The notes below the pieces were generated by a model. It did not search any database, was not told where the DNA came from, and saw nothing but the letters and a program-made list of their open reading frames with translations. A DNA stretch of 64,000 bases. Source: Treponema porcinum. Lineage in GTDB: Bacteria > Spirochaetota > Spirochaetia > Treponematales > Treponemataceae. The translations under genes and the position numbers were made by a program. Below, in pieces: positions 17,312-26,013 of this stretch. Location of the stretch: contig NZ_FUWG01000016.1 of assembly GCF_900167145.1 (NCBI RefSeq), positions 1 to 64,000 of the forward strand, written 5' to 3'. The number at the start of each line of letters is the position of its first letter. Within the stretch, counting starts at the first letter, position 1.

Positions 17312-17338
17312 TTTCTGCCTCCAATAAAAAGTAAAATC

Positions 17339-17354
17339 GGAAATTGCAATTTCC
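17339..17354. promoter_or_regulatory. 16-bp perfect palindrome in the gabT leader
   Basis: GGAAATTGCAATTTCC reads the same on both strands and lies 28 bp upstream of the gabT start, where a protein bound to DNA or a stem in RNA could control expression. The binder is unknown. Confidence 0.5.
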
Positions 17355-17462
17355 AAGCAGATAAAATCCACGGCATTCAAGCGGCTTTATCCTGCATTCC
17401 TGTCGTCAAGAATATCACCAAAAACAAAGAGTGTTATGACGTATGCGGCATAAATAATAAAG

Positions 17463-17491
17463 AATGATTTGTACAAATTGCACAAATCATT
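17463..17491. promoter_or_regulatory. Perfect 10-bp inverted repeat, candidate operator
   Basis: AATGATTTGT (17463-17472) and ACAAATCATT (17482-17491) are exact inverted copies separated by 9 bp. The repeat covers the -35 box of the pucR promoter and lies on the gabT side of the divergent spacer. It is a plausible binding site for the PucR protein itself (inference). Confidence 0.6.
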
Positions 17492-17506
17492 ATGAAACGC
17501 TATTAT
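17478..17506 (+). promoter_or_regulatory. pucR promoter, leaderless geometry
   Basis: -35 TTGCAC (17478-17483), 17-bp spacer, -10 TATTAT (17501-17506). The ATG at 17513 starts 6 nt after the -10, so the in-frame ATG at 17492, upstream of the -10, would not be transcribed. Confidence 0.65.
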
Positions 17507-17512
17507 TCTGCT

Positions 17513-18748
17513 ATGTCAGTTTCAATGCAGTCGCTCTACAGCGCAACAAAAGATATTTACCGCATAAAAGTCATCGCCGGAAAAGACGGAATGAACAGAA
17601 ACGTAAGCTGGATGTATTATACGGAAGACGAATCTACAATCGCTTTTCTCCGCGGCGGTGAACTTGCCGTAACAACAGGACTAAGCCTTGAACGGCGCGT
17701 TCAGAACGAAAGTGCCCTGCACGGTGGAACGCCGGAAAGCATTGCAAACGCAGAAATAGAATACCTTGCGCATTTTATAACGAAACTTTCGGAACGCAAC
17801 ATTTCCGGCCTTATACTGAACGTCGGAAAATACATTACTTCCGTGCCGGAAGAAATCTGCGCACTGTGCGACAGGCTTTCTTTTCCACTTCTTACAATGC
17901 CCTGGGAAATCCACCTGATTGACGTTATGCAGGACTACGGAAACAGAATTGTAAGCGACAGGCAGAAAGTAATGACGACGGAAAAAGCCCTGTCAAATGC
18001 GCTTTTCTTCCCGGAACAGTTTGATTCTGCGCAGCTTGACGGAACTCGTTTTGCAGGGGCAGAAAAGTACAGCGTAATTCTTATGCAGATTCCGGAAGAA
18101 TTTTTTAACGGCGAAGAAGAAAAAATCCGCCGGTACATGGACTTTTCGTTCAACGGAAAACTCAGGATTATGCCGTCAGAATTTGCATGCATTCTTCACG
18201 AAAGTTACATCGTATACGTATTCCACAGCGACGCGCGGAACGTTGCGCAGACACTCTGTACCGTAGCATCTCACGACCGTTACTTTAAGGGAATGAAAAT
18301 TGCCGTTTCCGCAGTATGCAGGACTCCGGAGGAACTTTCAAACGAATACAGGCACGCAAAACTTGCACTTTCGTTCTGTGCGCCGGAAGAAACGCTCTGC
18401 GATTACAATTCGCTTGGAATTTACAGGCTTCTTGCAGAAGTTCAGGACAGGCGTATTCTTGAAGCATTTTATGAAGAAACGCTCGGAAAACTGGCATTTT
18501 TTTCAGAAGACAAGCGCAACGACTATCTGAACACGCTTTCGCTTTACCTTGAATCAAGCGGAAAAATCCAGAAAACTGCCGAAGAAAACGCAACTCACAG
18601 AAATACGGTAAATTACCGCATCCATAAAATCGCAGAAATGCTCGGAATAGACATTCAGGACGGACAGACGCGCTACAAAATCCAGACGGCGCTTTACATC
18701 CGCAAACTTCTTAAACGTACGGAATGTACTCAGGAGCAAAGACTGTAA
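17513..18748 (+). CDS. PucR-family transcriptional regulator of the GABA genes
   Basis: About 411 residues from ATG 17513. N-terminal PucR ligand domain (YRIKVIAGKDGMNRNVSW, then GGELAVTTGLSLE), a central GGDEF-like region and a C-terminal PucR helix-turn-helix (NDYLNTLSLYLESSGKIQKT followed by NTVNYRIHKIAEMLGIDI). Family members activate purine or amino-acid catabolism genes in response to substrate. Its divergent position next to gabT makes GABA or an intermediate the likely signal. ATG 17492 would add seven residues but lies upstream of the best -10 box. Confidence 0.85.
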   Translation: MSVSMQSLYSATKDIYRIKVIAGKDGMNRNVSWMYYTEDESTIAFLRGGELAVTTGLSLERRVQNESALHGGTPESIANAEIEYLAHFITKLSERNISGLILNVGKYITSVPEEICALCDRLSFPLLTMPWEIHLIDVMQDYGNRIVSDRQKVMTTEKALSNALFFPEQFDSAQLDGTRFAGAEKYSVILMQIPEEFFNGEEEKIRRYMDFSFNGKLRIMPSEFACILHESYIVYVFHSDARNVAQTLCTVASHDRYFKGMKIAVSAVCRTPEELSNEYRHAKLALSFCAPEETLCDYNSLGIYRLLAEVQDRRILEAFYEETLGKLAFFSEDKRNDYLNTLSLYLESSGKIQKTAEENATHRNTVNYRIHKIAEMLGIDIQDGQTRYKIQTALYIRKLLKRTECTQEQRL

Positions 18749-19106
18749 CTATATCATTAAAACAAAAACGTTTTCTTCCTGCTATGTGCACGGCGCACAA
18801 ATTTATTTTATTTTTATGTGCACGCATATAATTGTTCACACCCTACGTTCATCTTATAGTCGCACTGTCAGCAAAAAAAAGAAGTTTTGCTGACAGAATT
18901 CTATTAAACCTATTGACATAATAGGTAAATAGATTTATAAATATGCTCAATTCCGGGAAACACCGGAAAAAAAACAAAAGGAGGCGTGGTAAAAATTACA
19001 TCCCTGCAATTTTTACCACTCAAGTTTATTACGTGCGTTGCATTTCATAAACTTGAATTCGGCGCTTCCATACGCCGCTGCTAACGCGGTTCTAAAGGAG
19101 TTTGCT
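18749..19106 (+). other. Regulatory region and structured leader before the outer-membrane protein gene
   Basis: No gene. It contains a 10-bp direct repeat TATGTGCACG (18783-18792, 18815-18824), a 12-bp inverted repeat (18865-18876 with 18885-18896, CTGTCAGCAAAA) just before a consensus promoter, and a roughly 160-nt leader. The leader folds into a 12-bp perfect hairpin (18986-18997 with 19008-19019) and a 10-bp one (19020-19029 with 19047-19056). An AGGAGG sequence (18979-18984) sits 1 nt before a GTG and is not linked to a convincing reading frame. Confidence 0.65.
18913..18941 (+). promoter_or_regulatory. Consensus sigma70 promoter of the outer-membrane protein gene
   Basis: -35 TTGACA (18913-18918), exactly 17 bp, -10 TATAAA (18936-18941). 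The strongest promoter match in the window, in keeping with an abundant envelope protein. Confidence 0.8.
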
Positions 19107-20153
19107 ATGAAAAAAACACTTGGTATTGCAGCTGCTGCACTTGTTGCAGGCGCATCGCTTTTTGCAGAGGGACTTTCCGTAAACGGATTTATCCGCTCTG
19201 GTATTTCAATCGATCCTAAGGGTGAAACAGTAAAAACAGACACCTGGCTTCCTGGAGACTATTTTGGCGGCGGTTCGCGCCTTCGCCTGAACATAAACTA
19301 TGACGGCGTAAACGGAGGAGCAACATTCCGCTATCAGAAAGACAAGTCATTTGCAACCAATAACTGGTTTGACAATGGCAACATCAAATGGGCAATGGGT
19401 TATGCAAAATTCCTTGACGGAAAAATCATTGCAGAAGCAGGAAAACTTGTTGACACCTATACTTCAACAGGCGGATGGGAAGACGGTACATTCGGTGACA
19501 ATGCTGGTGCAGGAATCGGTGCACGCGTTGTAGTTTCTCCTGTAGAAGGACTTTTCATCACAGCTTCTGCAAGCGACATCTATCTTGAAAACTACGAAGC
19601 TGATGATGATAAAGTAAAAGACGGCGATGCAAGAGAAGGCGACCTTAAATTCAATGAAAAGCTTTTCGGCTTTACTGCAAAATATGCAACAGATGCATTC
19701 TTTGTAACAGGCGGCGTTCACCTTGCAAAATCATACTATGCATCATTCGGTCTTACAGCAGTAGACAACCTTACGCTTGTAGTAGAAGCGTTCATAAATG
19801 ACACTGCAGATGAAGATGATCCTGTAACTACACTTTATCCGTGGGTTGAGTACACAGGAATCGAAAACCTTACGCTTGCAGCCCTTGGTGCAATCACAAT
19901 TGTAGATGACTCAACTACAATTACAATCACACCGGCTGTATCTTACGCACTTACAGACGTTATCTCACTTGCAGCAGAAAGCACAATCACTATTCCTGAC
20001 GCAGATGATGCAGACGATACGTATGCAGTAATCACACCGTCAGTAACGTTTGCAGCAAGTAAAAAGGCTTCTGCAACAGTATTTGCTTCTCTCAGCACAG
20101 ATACAGACAGTGCAAAACATTCATTCGGTGCAGGCGTAAAATACGCATTCTAA
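19107..20153 (+). CDS. Outer-membrane beta-barrel (porin-like) protein
   Basis: 348 residues. A cleavable signal (MKKTLGIAAAALVAGASLFA, cleavage after about residue 20) is followed by alternating hydrophobic strands such as SRLRLNINYDGVNGGATFRY, acidic turns rich in Asp, and a C-terminal strand ending in KYAF (terminal Phe), as in barrels recognised by BamA. It resembles treponemal porin-like proteins, but I cannot assign a substrate. AAAGGAG precedes the ATG. Codon use is strongly biased (GCA, ACA, CTT) as in highly expressed genes. Monocistronic between a strong promoter and a strong terminator. Confidence 0.8.
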   Translation: MKKTLGIAAAALVAGASLFAEGLSVNGFIRSGISIDPKGETVKTDTWLPGDYFGGGSRLRLNINYDGVNGGATFRYQKDKSFATNNWFDNGNIKWAMGYAKFLDGKIIAEAGKLVDTYTSTGGWEDGTFGDNAGAGIGARVVVSPVEGLFITASASDIYLENYEADDDKVKDGDAREGDLKFNEKLFGFTAKYATDAFFVTGGVHLAKSYYASFGLTAVDNLTLVVEAFINDTADEDDPVTTLYPWVEYTGIENLTLAALGAITIVDDSTTITITPAVSYALTDVISLAAESTITIPDADDADDTYAVITPSVTFAASKKASATVFASLSTDTDSAKHSFGAGVKYAF

Positions 20154-20208
20154 GGAAACAAGGGTTTGTTTCACCCCACCCCTTAATGCAGCTAAACCGT
20201 AATTTTAA

Positions 20209-20250
20209 GTGCAGGCCTTCTTTAAAAAGAACAGCCTGCACTTTTTTTTA
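20209..20250 (+). terminator. Terminator of the outer-membrane protein gene
   Basis: Arms AGTGCAGGC (20209-20217) and GCCTGCACT (20234-20242), followed by eight or more T residues. Confidence 0.85.
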
Positions 20251-20360
20251 TCTTTTCCTGAAAACACTGCGCTGAACGCAAACTTTCTGTCAGTTGTAAA
20301 AACCGCCTCTTTCCGCTATATTTTCCGTATCTTAAATCACATTTTATTCTAGGATTTTTT

Positions 20361-21077
20361 ATGAAAACACTCAGCTTAAAAGATGAACTGCAGAACAACC
20401 CATACCCGGGACGCGGAATTATTGCAGGAAAATCTGCGGACGGCAAATACGCCGTGTCTGCATACTGGACAATGGGACGCAGCGCAGGAAGCAGAAACCG
20501 CGTATTCGTTACTGACGGCGAAGGAATACGCACACAGGCATTTGATCCGACGCTTATTGCAGGAGACCCAAGCCTTATTATCTATGCGGCAGTCCGCGTT
20601 CTTGGAAAAAAACTTATCGTAACAAACGGCGACCAGACTGACACGATTTTTGACGGACTTAAAAACGGACTTACCTTCGAACAGTCACTCCGCAGCAGAA
20701 AATACGAACACGATGCACCAAACTATACTCCGCGCATCTCAAGCATTCTTACAACAGAAAACGGCACCCTGCACTATGCCCTTTCGCTCCTCAAAAGCGA
20801 CTCCGGAAACCCGGACTGCACGGAACGCTTCACCTACACGTATGAAAATCCGAAGAACGGCGACGGAAGATTTATTCACACTTACACCGGCGATGGAAAT
20901 CCGCTTCCGAGCTTTGAAGGAGAACCAAAACTAATCCGCATAGAAGGCGACATTGACACATTTGCAAACAACATCTGGTCCTGGCTGAACGAAGAAAACA
21001 AGGTTTCGCTTTTCGTACGCTTTATAGACATCGAAACAGGCAAATACGAAACAAGAATTATTAACAAAAACAAATAA
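20361..21077 (+). CDS. purO: IMP cyclohydrolase, PurO type
   Basis: 238 residues. NPYPGRGIIAGKSADGKYAVSAYWTMGRS followed by SRNRVF, and NPDCTERFTY, match the IMP_cyclohyd (PurO) family. That enzyme closes FAICAR to IMP, the last step of purine synthesis, and was first found in archaea. Bacteria usually use the PurH cyclohydrolase domain, so this may be a replacement or accessory enzyme. AGGA precedes the ATG. Monocistronic, sharing a bidirectional terminator with the convergent phosphofructokinase gene. Confidence 0.8.
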   Translation: MKTLSLKDELQNNPYPGRGIIAGKSADGKYAVSAYWTMGRSAGSRNRVFVTDGEGIRTQAFDPTLIAGDPSLIIYAAVRVLGKKLIVTNGDQTDTIFDGLKNGLTFEQSLRSRKYEHDAPNYTPRISSILTTENGTLHYALSLLKSDSGNPDCTERFTYTYENPKNGDGRFIHTYTGDGNPLPSFEGEPKLIRIEGDIDTFANNIWSWLNEENKVSLFVRFIDIETGKYETRIINKNK

Positions 21078-21128
21078 TCCTTGCCATTCTATTTGTCATT
21101 CTCCGATAACCGATAATTAACATCGCGG

Positions 21129-21184
21129 AAAAAAAACTGCCGGTTCGTTCATCTTGTAAAAGAGTTCGAACTGGCAGTTTTTTT
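21129..21184. terminator. Bidirectional terminator between purO and phosphofructokinase
   Basis: 13-bp arms with one G-T pair (21135-21147 and 21168-21180), flanked by an A run on the left and a T run on the right, so it can act on both convergent transcripts. Confidence 0.85.
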
Positions 21185-21207
21185 AGGAAATGCTGTATTT
21201 TCCCGTA

Positions 21208-22620
21208 TTATTTTTTCCCTGTTTTTTCACTCGGTTTTTTCTTTGCGTCGGCAACCATCTGCTTCATACGCTCTTTTGCCGCAGCAACATTATTTACCAT
21301 AAGAACCGGCTGTCCTGTTGCATCAAGCGTATCGCGCCATAATGCACCTTCCGGATCAACTACATTGCGGTGTGCAGTTGCCATTGAAATCGGAATATGA
21401 ACGAACTTATCGTGAACAAGACCGATTACAATCTTTGTCTTTCCTGCCATTGCTGCGTGAACGGCATTGTTTCCAAGACGTTCGCAGTATACCGAATCAG
21501 AAGCCGTAGTTACAGACGCACGAATCTGATATGAAGGATCGATGTATTTTAAGTTGATGTGGAAATTCTTTGCCTTGAAGTATGCGTTTATTTCATCGCG
21601 AAGATATGTTCCTATATCAGCAAGCTTTATGTTTCCTGAAGCATCAGTCTGATTTGTCTTTGTAAGAAGATCCTGACCGGCACCTTCTGCAACGATAATA
21701 ACAGCGTGATGATGTTCAACAAGACGTTTTTCAAGAGTTGCAAGAAAACCGTTCTCGCCGCCCAAATCGAACGGAACTTCTGGAATAAGGCAGAAATTCG
21801 CCTCGTGGCTTGCAAGAGCGGCGGCTGTAGCAATAAAGCCTGACTCGCGGCCCATAAGCTTTATAAGACCGATTCCGTTAATCTGGGAACTTGCTTCCAT
21901 GTGACCGGCAGCAATTGCTTCTTTTGCCCGCTGAACAGCAGTTTCAAAACCGAACGAGCGGTCAATGAACTGAAGGTCATTATCAACAGTCTTAGGTACG
22001 CCTACAACAGCGCACTTAAGTCCGCGTCTTTCTACTTCATTTGCAATATCAAGAGAACCACGCTGCGTACCGTCGCCGCCGATGATGAACATCATATTTA
22101 TTCCAAGGCGCTGAATGGAATCTACAATGTCAGTTACGCGCTGTCCGCCGCCACGGCTAGTTCCAAGGAAAGAACCGCCGATTTTATGAATTTCGTCAAC
22201 ATTCTGCGGATTTAATTCAATAGGAGCGTATCCTTCTTCTTCAAAAAATCCCTTGTAGCCGTACTGAATTCCAAGAATTTTGCGGACGCCGTAACGGTTC
22301 CAAAGACAGCGCACGATAGCACGGATTACGTCGTTCAGACCAGGGCAAAGACCACCGCACGTACATATTCCGGCGCAAACGTCTTTTGGCTCAAAGAAAA
22401 TATATTCCCTAGGTCCAGCTTTCTGCATAAGATTTGAAGAGTCAAGGACATCAGGTTTTGTAGTATCAAAAACATTTACCGTATTGCGCACAAATGAATC
22501 ATCAGTTACATAATTTGCGCGGCAGTCACCAACAACGGTCGACAGTTCAATCGGAGATTTAATTTTACAAACTCCCAGCGTTTCTGTTGTAAAATCAAAC
22601 GTTTCTTTATTATCTGACAT
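21208..22620 (-). CDS. 6-phosphofructokinase family protein
   Basis: About 470 residues, longer than the bacterial 320-residue enzyme and similar to the long X-clade/plant-like group. Motifs: GGDGTQRGS (Gly as in ATP-dependent enzymes), [17 protein letters not shown] (catalytic Asp; the Lys before TVDND is typical of pyrophosphate-dependent and X-clade enzymes), and MGRESGFIA. It phosphorylates fructose 6-phosphate; ATP use is more likely than PPi from the first motif, but this is not decisive. The start at 22620 (MSDNKETF) has CAGGAG upstream; ATG 22656 lacks a site. Monocistronic. Confidence 0.82.
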   Translation of the reverse strand: MSDNKETFDFTTETLGVCKIKSPIELSTVVGDCRANYVTDDSFVRNTVNVFDTTKPDVLDSSNLMQKAGPREYIFFEPKDVCAGICTCGGLCPGLNDVIRAIVRCLWNRYGVRKILGIQYGYKGFFEEEGYAPIELNPQNVDEIHKIGGSFLGTSRGGGQRVTDIVDSIQRLGINMMFIIGGDGTQRGSLDIANEVERRGLKCAVVGVPKTVDNDLQFIDRSFGFETAVQRAKEAIAAGHMEASSQINGIGLIKLMGRESGFIATAAALASHEANFCLIPEVPFDLGGENGFLATLEKRLVEHHHAVIIVAEGAGQDLLTKTNQTDASGNIKLADIGTYLRDEINAYFKAKNFHINLKYIDPSYQIRASVTTASDSVYCERLGNNAVHAAMAGKTKIVIGLVHDKFVHIPISMATAHRNVVDPEGALWRDTLDATGQPVLMVNNVAAAKERMKQMVADAKKKPSEKTGKK

Positions 22621-22790
22621 AGAAAAAACTCCTGAAAAAAAAAAGCCTGCTTTCAATTTTAAAAGACTTTTCTATAAGATATACATTATATTCAAAATTT
22701 TCAATCATTTTTCGATTTTTTTTACTGTACTAAGTGTATAATTATTCAGTATTTTGATTATAATAGACTGAATATCAGAGGTAAACACAA

Positions 22791-23399
22791 ATGAAAACAA
22801 AAACAAGAAATCTGTTAATCGGCATTGCAATCGCCGTATTCGTCATTTTCAGCGCATATTCATGCGTAAGCGGAAGCTACAACAAGATGATTGACCTTGA
22901 AGAACAGGTAAGTGCACAGTGGGCACAGGTTGAAAATCAATACCAGCGCAGATACGACCTTATTCCTAACCTTGTTTCCACAGTAAAAGGATACGCAAAA
23001 CAGGAAAGCGAAGTCTACACGCAGGTTGCAGAAGCGCGTTCAAAGGCTGGAGGAGTCATTACTATTGACGAAAGCATTTTAGAAGACGAGCAGAAAATGC
23101 AGCAGTTCCAGAGAGCTCAGGATTCTTTAGGCGGCGCCCTTCAGAGGCTTCTTTCCGTTACTGAAAACTATCCGGAACTTAAGTCAAACCAGAACTTCCT
23201 TGCACTTCAAGACCAGCTTGAAGGTACGGAAAACAGAATTTCTGTAGAACGCAAAAAATATAATGATATTGCAAGAAATTACAATACTACGATACGAAGA
23301 TTTCCGAATGCAATGATTGCAGGAATGTTCGGATTCAAGTCAAAAGTCTATTTCCAGGCTTCTTCTGATGCACAATCTGCGCCGAAGGTTGAATTCTAA
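22791..23399 (+). CDS. lemA: LemA family protein
   Basis: 202 residues: one N-terminal membrane helix (LLIGIAIAVFVIFSAYSCV) and a helical LemA domain with AQWAQVENQYQRRYDLIPNLV, VTENYPELKSNQNFLALQDQLEGTENRI split by a loop, and YNTTIRRFPNAMIAGMFGF. LemA proteins are membrane-anchored helical bundles of unknown function, usually encoded beside TPM-domain proteins, as here. GAGG precedes the ATG, with a TATAAT at 22759-22764. The next gene starts at the last base of the stop codon. Confidence 0.9.
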   Translation: MKTKTRNLLIGIAIAVFVIFSAYSCVSGSYNKMIDLEEQVSAQWAQVENQYQRRYDLIPNLVSTVKGYAKQESEVYTQVAEARSKAGGVITIDESILEDEQKMQQFQRAQDSLGGALQRLLSVTENYPELKSNQNFLALQDQLEGTENRISVERKKYNDIARNYNTTIRRFPNAMIAGMFGFKSKVYFQASSDAQSAPKVEF

Positions 23400-24094
23400 T
23401 GAATACAAGACAGCTTCTAAAAAAAATAAAGCTTTCCGATTCCGACATGGCAGAAATAAAAGCTGCCGTAAAGAAAGTAGAAGACAAAACAACCGGAGAA
23501 ATTGCACTGGCTCTGACCGCTGAAAGCAGTTCCTATTCTTTTTGGGAGCTGCTGGCTTCAATATACATAGCGGCATTTATATTCATAATTATGCTTCCGC
23601 TTGCGCCGGCAATAAACTCATTCTATGAACGGTTGCGCTGGGCTCAGCCAGTATGGTTTCTTCCTGCATTCTACGGAATTGCCTGCCTTGCAACAATCGT
23701 CATCAGTTTCTGCGTAATGAACGTTCCTATCATCGACCGTTTTATAATTCCTCGCGACATACGGCGCAAGGAAGTTACGCACAGGGCATTCCGTTATTTT
23801 ACGGAATCCGGTATATACGACACGAACGAACATTCAGGAATACTGATTTTCGTTTCATATATGGAACGTCAGGTACGGATTGTAGCAGATTCTGGAATTG
23901 CAAAAAAAATTCCGCAAGATTTATGGAACATTATTGCAGATGAACTTGCTGCCGGAATAAAAACAGGTCACACAAAAGAAGGATTTACAGGTGCCATTGA
24001 AAAATGCGGCGAACTTCTTGCAGAACATTTTCCGGCACATTCAGAAAATCCGAACGAACTGCCAGACGGACTTGTCATACTGACGGAGGACTGA
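23399..24094 (+). CDS. TPM-domain membrane protein
   Basis: 231 residues. An N-terminal TPM-type start (KKVEDKTTGEIALALTAESS), two membrane helices (WELLASIYIAAFIFIIMLPLA and WFLPAFYGIACLATIVISFC), then a conserved C-terminal part (THRAFRYFTESGIYDTNEHSG, SYMERQVRIVADSGI). It belongs with the lemA partner proteins; function unknown. It overlaps the lemA stop by one base and is followed by the second TPM gene after 2 bp, so the three are co-translated. Confidence 0.8.
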   Translation: MNTRQLLKKIKLSDSDMAEIKAAVKKVEDKTTGEIALALTAESSSYSFWELLASIYIAAFIFIIMLPLAPAINSFYERLRWAQPVWFLPAFYGIACLATIVISFCVMNVPIIDRFIIPRDIRRKEVTHRAFRYFTESGIYDTNEHSGILIFVSYMERQVRIVADSGIAKKIPQDLWNIIADELAAGIKTGHTKEGFTGAIEKCGELLAEHFPAHSENPNELPDGLVILTED

Positions 24095-24096
24095 TT

Positions 24097-24867
24097 ATGA
24101 AAAAGTTTATTTCCGTAATAGGTGTACTTATTACATCTGCCTGCATTTTTGCGCTGGACATTCCTGTTCTTTCAGCACACGTAAACGATTATGCAGGCGT
24201 TATGAAAAACGCAGACAAACGAAAGGCTGAAGAATATCTTTCTGCACTTGAAAACACTACAGGAATTCAGATTGCCGTTCTTACAATCCCTTCGCTGGAA
24301 GGAGAAAGCCTAGAATCGTACTCGTATAATGTTGCAGAAAAATGGCAGCTTGGTCAGAACGGAAAGGATAACGGCGCGCTTCTTCTTGTAGCAATGAAGG
24401 AAAAAAAGGTTCGTATAGAAAACGGTTACGGTCTGGAAGATACGCTTACGGACACAAAAAGCGGACTGATTATCAGAAACGTCATTCTACCGGAATTCAG
24501 AAACGGTAATTATTCGGAAGGAATTTTACGCGGCGTTCAGAATATGGGCGGAATTGCAAGCGGAAACGCAGAACTTGTTTCAAAAAGCGTTTCCGAACCA
24601 GAAAACACTTCAAGCGGTGCAGAAAGCGTACTGTTTGGATTTTTGTTTGTATTCGGATGGTTCATATTGTTTTCATGCCTTGCAAGCGGAAGGCAGAACC
24701 ACTGGCTTCCGTGGATAATTTTCAGCAGCGCATTCCGTCATCAGCACCACACGCACGGTGCAGGATTTTCTTCCAGCGGAATACGGAACAGCGGCTTCGG
24801 CTCTTCAGGCGGCTTTCACGGTGGCGGAGGTCACTTCGGCGGCGGAGGAGCATCTGGAGGATGGTAG
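24097..24867 (+). CDS. TPM-domain protein with glycine-rich tail (YgcG-like)
   Basis: 256 residues. A signal peptide (about 1-19), then a TPM domain (VNDYAGVMKNADKRKAEEYL, TGIQIAVLTIPSLEGESLESYS, GALLLVAMKEKKVRIENGYGLE), a membrane helix (VLFGFLFVFGWFILFSCLA) and a C-terminal Gly/His/Ser-rich tail (GGFHGGGGHFGGGGASGGW). This is the classic YgcG architecture: a periplasmic TPM domain, implicated in membrane or photosystem maintenance in plants. The start at 24097 has GGAGG; a frame open upstream is only overlap with the previous gene. Confidence 0.88.
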   Translation: MKKFISVIGVLITSACIFALDIPVLSAHVNDYAGVMKNADKRKAEEYLSALENTTGIQIAVLTIPSLEGESLESYSYNVAEKWQLGQNGKDNGALLLVAMKEKKVRIENGYGLEDTLTDTKSGLIIRNVILPEFRNGNYSEGILRGVQNMGGIASGNAELVSKSVSEPENTSSGAESVLFGFLFVFGWFILFSCLASGRQNHWLPWIIFSSAFRHQHHTHGAGFSSSGIRNSGFGSSGGFHGGGGHFGGGGASGGW

Positions 24868-24919
24868 GGGCATAGGCAGAACGTTTTGTTCATTCTATAA
24901 CGTGTTTTCCTACGCATGG

Positions 24920-24940
24920 CAGTTTTACTTTGTAAAACTG
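24920..24940. terminator. Hairpin between convergent genes
   Basis: Perfect 9-bp arms CAGTTTTAC (24920-24928) and GTAAAACTG (24932-24940), 3-nt loop. No long T run, so a terminator role is probable rather than certain. Confidence 0.45.
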
Positions 24941-24944
24941 GGTT

Positions 24945-25352
24945 CTACAGTTTTGGACGCACAAAATCGGCCCATACGTGGTCGGCTTTTGCTATGTGAA
25001 CTAAAATCCAATTAACCATAAACTTATAAAAAGCAAGTCCTGCATTCCTGTTATCAAGCGCAAGATTTTTTACCTGCCTGTTCACCTCGGCAATAAAGCC
25101 GTCGTGAGCAAGTTTGTGAGCATCAGCCCCTACATAACCGTATTTCCGCATGAATTTTTCTTCAAAAGAAAAATGATATACAGTATAATCCGTAAGTCCT
25201 TTCAGAACTTTAGACATCTCAACTTTATATGTATCAGCTTCATTTGAAAGTACTTCATATAAATCATTTGCAATTTTCAGCAGTTTTTTATGCTGATTGT
25301 CAATCTCCGGAATTTCAAGCAGATATGAGTCATTCCATTCAATCCTATCCAT
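24945..25352 (-). CDS. Bacteriohemerythrin
   Basis: 135 residues, single hemerythrin domain. Di-iron ligand motifs are present in order: PEIDNQHKKLL, VYHFSFEEKFM, DAHKLAHDGF, and HIAKADHVWADF. It binds oxygen or iron reversibly; in motile bacteria it is linked to oxygen sensing or delivery. Single gene, Shine-Dalgarno AGGGGC upstream of the ATG. The C-terminal HxxxxDH motif is intact. Confidence 0.9.
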   Translation of the reverse strand: MDRIEWNDSYLLEIPEIDNQHKKLLKIANDLYEVLSNEADTYKVEMSKVLKGLTDYTVYHFSFEEKFMRKYGYVGADAHKLAHDGFIAEVNRQVKNLALDNRNAGLAFYKFMVNWILVHIAKADHVWADFVRPKL

Positions 25353-25515
25353 AATTTAAGCCCCTAAAAAAATGATAATCGCCTTAAACTGATAAACAGA
25401 TTCCTGACTTCGCAAAAATCCCTGAAATGATTTCAACTACAGCTCAATATATAATGAAACATATGAAAAAGCAATCAATCTTCACCCCAACCTATAACAT
25501 TTTTTTATTTTTACT

Positions 25516-25553
25516 ACAAAAAAGGACTGATACTGCACAAACAGTATCAGTCC
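25516..25553 (-). terminator. Terminator of the fab operon
   Basis: 12-bp perfect arms GGACTGATACTG (25524-25535) and CAGTATCAGTCC (25542-25553); on the minus strand a T6 run follows. Confidence 0.85.
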
Positions 25554-25578
25554 ACTTTGTCAAAAAAGCAAAAAAGTT

Positions 25579-26010
25579 CTAGTTAGCCTTTCCGACCAGA
25601 CACATCCATTCAGCTTCTGCGCAGAGCGTTTCACCGACGTATGCTTTTCCAGCCTGCTTAATCATTTTCGGACTTACGCGGAGATTGGTAATTTCCATAC
25701 GCACTTTGTCGCCAGGGCGAACCTGATTGCGGAATTTTACCTTATCAAGAGTAGCAAAGAAGAAAAGGCTTCCGTCCTCAAAATGTTTCTGATAGTTCAG
25801 TGCAGCACCGCCAGCCTGCGCCATCGTTTCGCACAGAATTACTCCCGGAACAACCGGATATTCCGGAAAGTGACCTTTGAAGAAAAATTCGTTTTCCGTA
25901 AACGTATGCTCGCTTACGCTTCCGTTTTCATCGCAGGAAATGATTTCATCAACGAACAAAAACGGTTCGCGATGCGGAAGCAGTGATTTTATGTCTTTTG
26001 TAACGCTCAT
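25579..26010 (-). CDS. fabZ: 3-hydroxyacyl-ACP dehydratase
   Basis: 143 residues, hot-dog fold. LLPHREPFLFVDEI, FKGHFPEYPVVPGVILCETMAQAGG carries the catalytic His and Glu, and FATLDKVKFRNQVRPGDK follows. Removes water from 3-hydroxyacyl-ACP in type II fatty-acid synthesis. Last gene of fabD-fabG-fabF-fabZ, 3 bp after fabF, before a strong terminator. Confidence 0.9.
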   Translation of the reverse strand: MSVTKDIKSLLPHREPFLFVDEIISCDENGSVSEHTFTENEFFFKGHFPEYPVVPGVILCETMAQAGGAALNYQKHFEDGSLFFFATLDKVKFRNQVRPGDKVRMEITNLRVSPKMIKQAGKAYVGETLCAEAEWMCLVGKAN

Positions 26011-26013
26011 CTG

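Noticed and set aside
18986..19090. Leader peptide starting at GTG 18986
   Set aside because: AGGAGG is only 1 nt from the GTG, too close for normal initiation, and the 31-codon frame runs through hairpins with no telling codon bias.
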